Source: Sphaerolaimus hirsutus
Taxonomy: Eukaryota; Nematoda; Chromadorea; Monhysterida; Sphaerolaimidae
DNA length: 64,000 nucleotides
NCBI GenBank assembly: GCA_964036195.1
Contig: OZ038459.1
Coordinates: 22,131,206 to 22,195,205 of the forward strand
Direction: 5' to 3'
Positions 34,128 to 43,983 of this stretch are shown piece by piece. Numbering within the stretch: position 1 is the first letter of the stretch; each line of letters begins with the position of its first letter. The position numbers and the translations under genes are program-made. The notes below the pieces were generated by a model that did no database searches, was not told the origin of the DNA, and saw only the letters and a list, made by a program, of their open reading frames with translations.

Positions 34128-36104
34128 TAGGGTGTCAAAAAATTTTTTTTACGGAAAACGGAAAACGGAAAGGTAAAATTTTTTCACTTTACGGAAAACG
34201 GAAAACGGAAAGGTAAAAAAAAAATTTCTGCCGGAAAACGGAAAACGGAAAGGTAAAAAATTTCACTCAGCGGAAAACGGAAAACGGAAAGGTAAAAAAA
34301 AATTGTTGGCCGGAAAACGGAAAACGGAAAAATGAAATGCCGGAAAACGGAAAACGGAAAGCAAAATTTTCACGGAAACGGAAAAAAATAAAGTGAAATT
34401 AGCACGGTAATAGACAAATTTGCAGAAGGAAAACCTGCATGCAGGTTTGCCTATTTGGCTTTGATTGTGGTAGCTGTACATTCTGCAACTATGGATCATG
34501 CCTGTAACTTCACTTGTAGTTCAAGCTTAACTGAACCAACAAAAAATCATCAAAAAGTAGCCATAGTGGCCATAGGAAAGGAAACACTATGACAATTTCA
34601 CAGTCTAGAAGCAGTGGGAGTCACTGATGACCCCTATGCAATTGATGACAACATTGCAGAGGAGATGATAATAAATAGCATAAAATTCAATGACAACAAC
34701 AAACAATACTATATTGACTGGTCGTATAAAGAGAGTATCAGTAACCTTCCCCAGGGGAAAAGCAGAAGCCTTGGTGTGGTTTAAATCACTGATAAGAAGA
34801 TTCAACAAAGATCCAAACTTATTCGAACAATACTGGAAAGTTTTGGATGACCAACTAGAAAAGGGAATAATTGAGATCTGTGACAACAAAACAGACAACA
34901 AGGGGATTCATTACCTGCCACACCAGCCAGTAATCACGCTGGGCAAATCGACATCATGCAGAATCGTGTACGATGGGTCGGCAGGTAAGCCCAGTTTCAA
35001 CGAGTGCCTTTTTAGACGACCAATTACAACACCATTAACACTGGGCCTACTCCTGAGGTTCAGGGCAGGCAATCTAGCATTAATTGCCGATAATGAAAAG
35101 GCATTTTTGCAAATAGGATTGCATGACCAAGCTAGAGACTATTTACACACAATTTTTCTGGTTGAAAGATGCCTCAAAACCAGTAACTGAAAATAACTTA
35201 ATAGTACTTTGTTTTAAACGCGTACTGTTTGAACTTGTCTGCAGCCCAGCAATTTTGGGAGCAGTCATAAAATACCATTTAAATGTGACAATAAACAACA
35301 TGAATGAATATGAAGAAAATGAAGGGGAACAAAACCAGTTGGCGATGATAATAAACAACATTTACGTCGATAACTTCATCATGAGTGTCACGAATGAAGT
35401 TGAAGCTTTAGAACTATATTACAAAGTCAAAGCGTTATTTGACCAATGTTCTATGAACATGAGGGAATGGCTGTCAAACTCCAGATCAGTCATGAATGAA
35501 ATAGCAGAAAACGACAGGAGTCCAAAGGTGAATAAAATTGTTGCAGTAATGGGCATGAAATAACATCACCAAACAGACATGCTGGCAATATCAACACCAA
35601 AATTGCAAATTGACAGCATCACAACACCAACCAGATGAAACTTGAATAAATTATTGGTGTCAGCATATGACCCAATTGGGTTCACAGCACCTGTTTCACT
35701 GACCCTGAAATCCCAGTTGTCAATGCTGCTCCAAGAGACAAAAACAACACAATGGGATGAGCCAATTGAAGATAAATACAGATTGGAAAAACAATGGAAA
35801 AATGCCAGAATACTGAAAATCGAGCCAGAAAATGGAAAAATGGCCTGGTAAAACGGAAACGGAAAGGTAAAAATTTTTCAGCCGGAAAACGGAAAAATGG
35901 GCCGGAAAAACGGAAACGGAAAGGTAAAAAATTTTCAGCTGCCGGAAAACGGAAAACGGAAAGGTAAAAATTTTTCGGCTGCCGGAAAACGGAAAACGGA
36001 AAGGTAAAAAATTTTCGGCTGCCGGAAAACGGAAAACGGAAAGGTAAAAAATTTTCCTGCGGAAAGGCGGAAACGGAAAACGGAAACGGAAATTTGACAC
36101 CCTA
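34128..36104 (+). mobile_element. hAT-like element TAGGGTGTCA, copy A, with BEL/Pao cargo
   Basis: Ends TAGGGTGTCAAAA and AATTTGACACCCTA. A perfect 8-bp duplication GTTGGCAG lies at 34120-34127 and 36105-36112. Arms of repeated ACGGAAAACGGAAAGG words (about 34150-34390 and 35850-36090) surround retroelement coding debris. Length is 1,977 bp, equal to copy B. Confidence 0.9.
34610..35851 (+). pseudogene. BEL/Pao polymerase fragment inside copy A
   Basis: Frames at about 34610-34745, 34690-35190, 35123-35563 and 35642-35851 together follow the BEL/Pao order. A region before RT (IKFNDNNKQYYIDW) is followed by RT blocks SCRIVYDGSAGKPS, NEKAFLQIGLH, CSPAILGAVIKYHL and IYVDNFI, then the downstream SAYDPIGFTAPVSLTLKS block. 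Frame changes between pieces and a missing protease, gag and integrase make it non-functional. The same breaks occur in copy B. Confidence 0.85.
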
Positions 36105-36265
36105 GTTGGCAGCAATTTATGGGAGACACTCAAATAATTGAGACAATTCAAATTTATTCATTATCATCATCAAAATCATTTAAAAAACTAATAAAAAAAA
36201 TGTTTTATTTCATTCATACGATATACGGTAGCAATAGCAAGATAAAATTCGCAGCGAGACGATAA

Positions 36266-38580
36266 TTGAGGAGTTTGATTCCGAAACCCGTTATCTGCAC
36301 GTTTTTGGGTTTTTTGAAAATCGCATTTGAAACTTTGACATTGGCCCGCGCGGGCATGCTTCAAGTGACAACACTTGCCCGAAACTTTTTGAAAAGTTCA
36401 TGAATTTCTCTACATTTTCCATATTTACAACCCTCTGGCCGGGGTATATACCTAGAGTTATGATGATTTGTTTGACCTCACATCAGCATAAATGCATGCA
36501 GATAACGAGTTTCGGGTGCAAACTTTCAACTGAATTTTATGGAGTGGCACTAGGGGCACCAAACTTGCGCCATTTGTATAGAGTGGTGCTAGGGGCACCA
36601 AAATAGTGCCATTTTTAGGGAGTGGTGCTAGGGGCACCAGAATAGTGCCGTTTTTATAGAGTGGTGCTAGGGGCACCAAAATGGTGCCATTTTTGTAGAG
36701 TGGTGCTAGGGGCACCAAAATAGGGCCATTTTTAGGGAGTGGTGCTAGGGGCACCAAAATAGTGCCATTTGTATTGAGTGGTGCTAGGGGCACCAAAATA
36801 GTGCCATTTTTATAGAGTGGTGCTAGGGGCACCAAAATAGTGCCATTTTTATAGAGTGGTGCTAGGGGTACCAAAATAGTGCCATTTTTATGGAGTGGCA
36901 TTAGGGACACCAAAATAGCGCCATTATCATGGAAATGGTGCTAGGGGCACCAAAATAGTGCCATTTTTATGGAGTGGTGCCCCTAGCACCATTCCATGAA
37001 AATGGCACATTTTGGTGCCCCTAGCACCACTCCATGAAAATGGTGCTATTTTGGCGCCCCTAGCACCACTCCATAAAAATGGCGCTATTTTGGCGCCCCT
37101 AGCATCATTCCATAAAAATGGCGTGATTTTGGTGCCCCTAGCACCACTCCATAAAAATGGCACTATTTTGGTACCCCTAGCACCATTCCATGAAAATGGC
37201 ACTATTTTGGTGCCCCTAGCACCATTCCATGAAAATGGCACTATTTTGGTGCCCCTAGCACCATTCCATGAAAATGGCGTGATTTTGGTGCCCCGAGCAC
37301 CACTCCATATAAAAAGGGCAATATTCTGGTGCCCCTAGCACCACTCCATGAAAATGGCACTATTTTGGCGCCCCTAGCACCATTCCATGAAAATGGCATG
37401 ATTTTGGTGACCCTAGCACCACTCCAACAAAAATGGCACTTTTTTGGCACCCCTAGCACCACTTCATGAAAATGGCACTATTTTGGTGCCCCTAGCACCA
37501 CTCCACAAAAATGGCACTATTTTGGCACCCCTAGCACCATTCCATGAAAATGGCATGATTTTGGTGCCCCTAGCACAACTCCATAAAAATGGCACTATTT
37601 TGGTGCCCCTAGCACCATTCCATGAAAATGGCATGATTTTGGTGCCCCTAGCACCACTCCAACAAAAATGGGACTATTTTGGCACCCCTAGCACCACTCC
37701 ATGAAAATGGCACTATTTTGGTGCCCCTAGCACCAATCCATAAAAATGGCACTATTTTGGCGCCCCTAGCACCATTCCATAAAAATGGCATGATTTTGGT
37801 GCCCCTAGCACCACTCCATAAAATGGCACTATTTTGGCGCCCCTAGCACCATTCCATGAAAATGGTACTATTTTGGTGCCCCTAATGCCACTCCATAAAA
37901 ATGGCACTATTTTGGTGCCCCTAGCACCACTCGATGAAAATGGCATGATTTTGGTGCCCCTAAATCCACTCCATAGAAATGGCGCTATTTTGGTGCCCCT
38001 AACACCACTCCATAAAAGTGTTCACAAGTGGAGTTATTCAAATAAAAAGTCATGTGGAGATAACGAGTTTCGGGTGCAAAGTCACCTGCAGATAACGAGT
38101 TTCGGGTGCAAAGTCACCTGCAGATAACAAGTTTCGGGTGCAAAGTCACCTGCAGATAATGAGTTTCGGATGCAAATTCATAAAAACCAGTACAGATTTC
38201 CTTAACGAGTTTCGGATGCAAACTCCATTTTTGTATGGTGATTTTGACACCTCCATACTAAATCCTTAACGAGTTTCGGATGCAAACTTTTTTCTCTGCA
38301 GATAACGAGTTTCAAGTGCAAAAAATGAAAAATTTTTTTTGTAGATAACGGGTTTCGAGTGCAAACTCGCCTATTTTGGGCTGCAGATAATGGGTTTTGG
38401 ATGCAAACTTGCATTTTTTTCAAAAAACGCTATCTCTGTATCTCGGGAACGGTATGAGATATTGAGAAAATTGTTTTGCTATCACGAAGAAATATATATA
38501 TATATATACGTCAGATCCGCACTTAACTCAATTTTTTTCACTTTTGCACTTAACGGGTTACGGAACCAAACTCCTCAATT
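36266..38580. repeat. 2.3-kb foldback element, TTGAGGAGTTTG ends
   Basis: Left TTGAGGAGTTTGATTCCGAA pairs with right TTACGGAACCAAACTCCTCAA. Next come repeated GATAACGAGTTTCGGGTGCA words (one at left near 36498, about seven at right between 38056 and 38410), and then the 39-bp minisatellite. No coding content is credible. Confidence 0.75.
36535..38020. repeat. 39-bp minisatellite in two opposed blocks
   Basis: The unit holds TGGTGCTAGGGGCACCA with AAAATAGTGCCATTTTTAT between. It runs in one orientation to about 36975, then in the inverse (ATGGAGTGGTGCCCCTAGCA at the turn) to about 38020, roughly 38 units in all. Because 39 is 13 codons, frames stay open for 70 to 150 codons on both strands with 13-residue periods such as NGTILVPLAPLYK. 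Confidence 0.9.
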
Positions 38581-39451
38581 AGTGATGCAAAAGCAATTAT
38601 CACGCCGTAAAAGTAACTCGTGTCTGGCGCCAGTGTACCAAAGCAAAAACGCCACGGTACTTTTGGCGCTTGCGCCATTTTGGGCTGGTAAATGGACGCT
38701 TGGAGAGGGGGCTAAACTGTAAAATTTAGTAAAGACTAAACCTAAATAGTATACTAATTAAGGTACAAGGAATCAAATTAGATAGGCACGCAATATTTCA
38801 TTGGGATCGAATCGTATGGGACCGAATTCTTGGTAAAGTCGGCAGACGTATCGCCCTACAAACATTTGCGTCAATCTCTCCAGTGGAGAGTGCATGACGG
38901 CATTAGGTATTGTGACGCAATATTTTAACCATTGGAATAGATCGGGTCACGTATGAAAACTTGGCCCTTATCCCAGTTACCAGTTGCGAAATATACAAAT
39001 GAGAGTGAAAACTGAAAGTTAGCTAAAAATCGTTAAAATTTGCTTCGCTTTGCCAATTTCCACCTTCATAATCGCTATTTTTGTTTAAATACATGGTTAT
39101 ATAGCTATTGTGAGCCTATTTTATTCATATTAATAGCGGATTTCGAAATTTTGGCCGGCTGCCAAGTTCTGTTCTGTTGGAACGGTCCCAACAAATGAAA
39201 AATAAAATAAAAACAAAAATGGTAGTTTGAACGGTAAAACAACGGTAGTTTGCGAACGGTCAAATTCTTTTAGAGCAACGTTGAAAAAGGAAGATAACTA
39301 GGACGTGGCACGCACGCACGGACGCAGCGAAACGTCCATTTTTCTTTTAATATGATTTTCTTTTTCAATTTCTAGCGTCCGCGTGGGACACAAGTTTCGT
39401 CGTTCGCTCTATTCACGAGCGAATTCTAACTCTCCGATTTTGTAGGGTGAA
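38581..39451. other. Non-coding interval
   Basis: It begins with TTAGTGATGCAAAAGC, the start of a TAGTGATG-type fragment with GCGCC words (about 38628-38680). It continues AT-rich, then a segment near 39110-39250 has TTAATAGCGGATTTCGAAAT, also found near 54275. No exon is supported before 39452. Confidence 0.4.
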
Positions 39452-39578
39452 ATGTCCGCCGACTTTAGCTTTATTGTGAAGCAAATTGCAAAATCCGTTG
39501 GAAGTAATTATACTGGCGTTAATACTGCGAAGAGAGCTCCAAAAATGGAGGATTTTCTGACAATACTTTTAATATACC
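39452..39578 (+). CDS. Candidate first coding exon, function unknown
   Basis: TTTTGTAG|GGTGAAATG looks like an acceptor followed by a start codon with an upstream in-frame TGA. The frame MSADFSFIVKQIAKSV continues for about 42 codons with less AT bias than the neighbourhood, until it runs into the MITE at 39575. I do not recognise the protein. No downstream exon could be joined with confidence. Confidence 0.35.
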
Positions 39579-40225
39579 GTATTACCTCGAATTAACCCCC
39601 CCTTGAATTAACCCCCCCTCAAAATGGGCTGGGGAAATAATACCCCCCCCCCTCGAATAACCCCCCCCCCACCAGAATGATGTAAATCATGTATGCAATG
39701 CACATGATGTATTTATTACTGCTTATTTGTATTGTAGCTACACATAGACTTGATTGTGTAGCGATCTGCGTTTTGATGTGTAAATATATCCTATTTGGAC
39801 CCATTTATTACCTGCTTTGGGTACGAAAATGCCTACTCTTTACTACGATCCTAACGAAAATTTCTGACAAAATAATAACCCCCCCTCGAATAGAACCCCT
39901 TCGAATTAACCCCCCCCCGTCAAATTTTGCTGGCGAAATAATAAACCCCCATGGGGGTATTTTGAGGTATACTCGGCATACATGATACTCTGCCCTCGCA
40001 CTGATTTATGTCTCGTGTTGGAAGCGTGCCAATGATTGTTAAATCATGCGATTTCCATAAAAAGATGAAAAAATTTATCGATGTGAATATGGTTATGAAA
40101 AACATTATTACAACAATCAACTTTGTCATGTTTTTATGAAACTCGCACGCGTTAACCATCGTTGGCACATTTCCAGCGGGAACCACGCGTGCAAGGTGTA
40201 AAGTAACCGGAGTATAATACGTTAT
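39575..40225. mobile_element. ACCGTATTAC C-tract MITE split by a second MITE
   Basis: The left end TACCGTATTACCTCGAATTA is intact. The right end reads TTTTGAGGTA, then the 245-bp TACTCGG element, then TAATACGTTA. The terminal word was cut in two by the later insertion. Confidence 0.75.
39970..40214. mobile_element. TACTCGG 245-bp MITE, copy 2, inside another MITE
   Basis: TACTCGGCATACATG ... TAACCGGAGTA is inserted in the GAGGTA|ATACGG terminus of 39575-40225 with TA duplicated. It is very similar to 60559-60804. Confidence 0.82.
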
Positions 40226-40269
40226 TTATCATGTGAAAATAAAGTGTAAAATACCTCAAAAAATAAGAT

Positions 40270-40436
40270 TACCGTATTTCCTCGAAATACCTCCAGGGTT
40301 TTTTTTTCAGAGTGGAAATTTTGAGGGGGGTATTTCGAGGGGGGGGTATTTTTTCCCCAGCTCAAAAACACCTGGGGTTTATTTCGAGGGGGGGGGGGGT
40401 AATTCAAGGGGGGGGGGTAAATCGAGGAAATACGGT
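40270..40436. mobile_element. Short ACCGTATTTCC-ended MITE
   Basis: 167 bp with ends TACCGTATTTCCTCGAAA and TCGAGGAAATACGGT. It is mainly arms (GGGGGGTATTTCGAGG) with almost no core. Confidence 0.7.
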
Positions 40437-40947
40437 GAGTTAAATCAGATAAAAATTACAATTAATATCTCAGAATATCACCCAAAATGGAAATATCTAA
40501 CATTTAAAAATATATCATTGTTTCCTTTTTTCAAGCATACATTTCCCAATATTTTTGGAATGCTACCTACCTAATTGTAAATAATCAGTGTATTTTTGTT
40601 CAACTGAATTTATTATTCACTCGCATTCTGTAGACTGTTGCATTTTGCTCTGACATTCTCCTCAAATTTTCCAAATGTGTTTTGCACAGATTTTTGGTCA
40701 GCATTGCCACAGGGCCATTCAGTGAGATTACTAAAAAATGAAAAAATTAGATATTTTAATTTTTCATGAATAAAACTTCCTGACTCTTAGAAATCTTAGA
40801 AAAAATTGAACTCACATTGTTCATAGTTCTCCAAGCAAATGTGAGCAGCTATGTCTCTGTGCAATTTTGCAACATTCATGTCTAATAATACATCTGCAGA
40901 TAGATTTCCACTTGATGTAGGCTTTTCATTGTCTTCCATTGTCGTTT
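40437..40947. other. Non-coding interval
   Basis: AT-rich sequence leading up to the copy B insertion. No exon is supported, although a frame near 40850-40940 is modestly open. Confidence 0.35.
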
Positions 40948-42924
40948 TAGGGTGTCAAAAAATTTTTTTTACAGAAAACGGAAAACGGAAAGGTAAAATT
41001 TTTTCACTTTACGGAAAACGGAAAACGGAAAGGTAAAAAAAAAATTTCTGCCGGAAAACGGAAAACGGAAAGGTAAAAAATTTCACTCAGCGGAAAACGG
41101 AAAACGGAAAGGTAAAAAAAAATTGTTGGCCGGAAAACGGAAAACGGAAAAATGAAATGCCGGAAAACGGAAAACGGAAAGCAAAATTTTCACGGAAACG
41201 GAAAAAAATAAAGTGAAATTAGCACGGTAATAGACAAATTTGCAGAAGGAAAACCTGCATGCAGGTTTGCCTATTTGGCTTTGATTGTGGTAGCTGTACA
41301 TTCTGCAACTATGGATCATGCCTGTAACTTCACTTGTAGTTCAAGCTTAACTGAACCAACAAAAAATCATCAAAAAGTAGCCATAGTGGCCATAGGAAAG
41401 GAAACACTATGACAATTTCACAGTCTAGAAGCAGTGGGAGTCACTGATGACCCCTATGCAATTGATGACAACATTGCAGAGGAGATGATAATAAATAGCA
41501 TAAAATTCAATGACAACAACAAACAATACTATATTGACTGGTCATATAAAGAGAGTATCAGTAACCTTCCCCAGGGGAAAAGCAGAAGCCTTGGTGTGGT
41601 TTAAATCACTGATAAGAAGATTCAACAAAGATCCAAACTTATTCGAACAATACTGGAAAGTTTTGGATGACCAACTAGAAAAGGGAATAATTGAGATCTG
41701 TGACAACAAAACAGACAACAAGGGGATTCATTACCTGCCACACCAGCCAGTAATCACGCTGGGCAAATCGACATCATGCAGAATCGTGTACGATGGGTCG
41801 GCAGGTAAGCCCAGTTTCAACGAGTGCCTTTTTAGACGACCAATTACAACACCATTAACACTGGGCCTACTCCTGAGGTTCAGGGCAGGCAATCTAGCAT
41901 TAATTGCCGATAATGAAAAGGCATTTTTGCAAATAGGATTGCATGACCAAGCTAGAGACTATTTACACACAATTTTTCTGGTTGAAAGATGCCTCAAAAC
42001 CAGTAACTGAAAATAACTTAATAGTACTTTGTTTTAAACGCGTACTGTTTGAACTTGTCTGCAGCCCAGCAATTTTGGGAGCAGTCATAAAATACCATTT
42101 AAATGTGACAATAAACAACATGAATGAATATGAAGAAAATGAAGGGGAACAAAACCAGTTGGCGATGATAATAAACAACATTTACGTCGATAACTTCATC
42201 ATGAGTGTCACGAATGAAGTTGAAGCTTTAGAACTATATTACAAAGTCAAAGCGTTATTTGACCAATGTTCTATGAACATGAGGGAATGGCTGTCAAACT
42301 CCAGATCAGTCATGAATGAAATAGCAGAAAACGACAGGAGTCCAAAGGTGAATAAAATTGTTGCAGTAATGGGCATGAAATAACATCACCAAACAGACAT
42401 GCTGGCAATATCAACACCAAAATTGCAAATTGACAGCATCACAACACCAACCAGATGAAACTTGAATAAATTATTGGTGTCAGCATATGACCCAATTGGG
42501 TTCACAGCACCTGTTTCACTGACCCTGAAATCCCAGTTGTCAATGCTGCTCCAAGAGACAAAAACAACACAATGGGATGAGCCAATTGAAGATAAATACA
42601 GATTGGAAAAACAATGGAAAAATGCCAGAATACTGAAAATCGAGCCAGAAAATGGAAAAATGGCCTGGTAAAACGGAAACGGAAAGGTAAAAATTTTTCA
42701 GCCGGAAAACGGAAAAATGGGCCGGAAAAACGGAAACGGAAAGGTAAAAAATTTTCAGCTGCCGGAAAACGGAAAACGGAAAGGTAAAAATTTTTCGGCT
42801 GCCGGAAAACGGAAAACGGAAAGGTAAAAAATTTTCGGCTGCCGGAAAACGGAAAACGGAAAGGTAAAAAATTTTCCTGCGGAAAGGCGGAAACGGAAAA
42901 CGGAAACGGAAATTTGACACCCTA
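40948..42924 (+). mobile_element. hAT-like element TAGGGTGTCA, copy B, with BEL/Pao cargo
   Basis: Same 1,977-bp structure as copy A. By eye I find only two substitutions between them (near 40973 and 41544). Flanks GTCGTTT and GTCGTTAT fit an 8-bp duplication with one base lost at left. Confidence 0.9.
41430..42671 (+). pseudogene. BEL/Pao polymerase fragment inside copy B
   Basis: The blocks and frame breaks match those in copy A (pieces 41510-42010, 41943-42383 and 42462-42671), with one Arg-to-His change early in the first piece. Sharing of all breaks shows the cargo was already dead before copies A and B separated. Confidence 0.85.
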
Positions 42925-43983
42925 GTCGTTATTGGAACTGAAAATTGAACATAAAGTGTTTGAAAAATTTCTCTACTTTTGGACCACACAACACAGCCAG
43001 TGATGACAAATGGAAAATTGTGCCAGTACTAGGATCAACGATGGCAAAAACACACATATTAAATACGGAAACTCATTGAGTTTCTGTGTTTTTGTTTAAC
43101 ACAGAAACATGGAAACTCAACAATTTTGAAAAACACGGAAACTCAAATGAGTTCTTTTTTGGAGAACATGGAAACACAGAAAATACGGAAATGTTTTTTG
43201 AGTTTTTTTTTATCCAAGCAATTGAATGCACAAGATTTGAACATGAACAATGTGTGTATGTGCACACATAAGGTATGCATGTATGTATATGGTGTAAAGT
43301 TGTACATAAATAGTATCCAAGTTTAACGATGAAATAAGTATAAGTAATAAAAATAATGGTGTCCGCATCTCCTTGTGGTTTTGACAATATAAGGGACTGT
43401 GATCGAAGTGTGGAGGAGTGTCCACCAGGGTCTGCTAGCTCACACAATTGAGCTGAGGGCTCCTCACCTCCCAAGCTGTCAAAGGTATTGGTCACCCATT
43501 TGGAACTACCTCCAGTGAACTAATGAAAATTTTCCAATACACGACAAAACGTATGCAAAACCTATATTTGATAAGAAAACCACTGTTTCAACAGTAAAAT
43601 GCTGTAAAATGCAACTTTCTGTAAATCAACTTGAGTTTTTACCAAAAAACTTGAGTTTTTATAAAAAAACTTGAGTTTTTATAAAAAAACTTGAGTTTTT
43701 ACTAAAAAACTTGAGTTTTTACCAAAAACACAGAAATAAAACACAGAAACTTAAGTTTTTTTTCGTGAAAAAACTCAAAACACAGATATTCATTTTTGAA
43801 AAACTCAAAATACAGAAAGTGTTTTTATTTTGAGAACTCACACATCGTTGACCAGGATACAAGCAGCCAGGCCAGTTCCCCTGTCGTTGCCCAACTACAG
43901 ATTCCCTAGATGGGCAACTGGCTTAGATGGACAATAGACCTACGTCGTGCCAGCCAGCAGCATTGGCCTGTCAATGTGTTACT
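42925..43983. other. Non-coding; GGAAACTCA foldback with tandem block
   Basis: About 43030-43850 is bordered by CAACGATG and CATCGTTG. It contains AACACGGAAACTC words and a tandem block at 43630-43735 with unit CTTGAGTTTTTATAAAAAAA (five units). Confidence 0.5.

Noticed and set aside
36458-38127. Long open frames with 13-residue repeats on both strands
   Set aside because: The 39-bp unit length keeps any stop-free frame open on either strand. No start context, splice site or domain supports a protein.
43630-43735. Regular repeats that could suggest a CRISPR-like array
   Set aside because: Contiguous 21-bp units without unique spacers in an animal genome; a simple tandem repeat.
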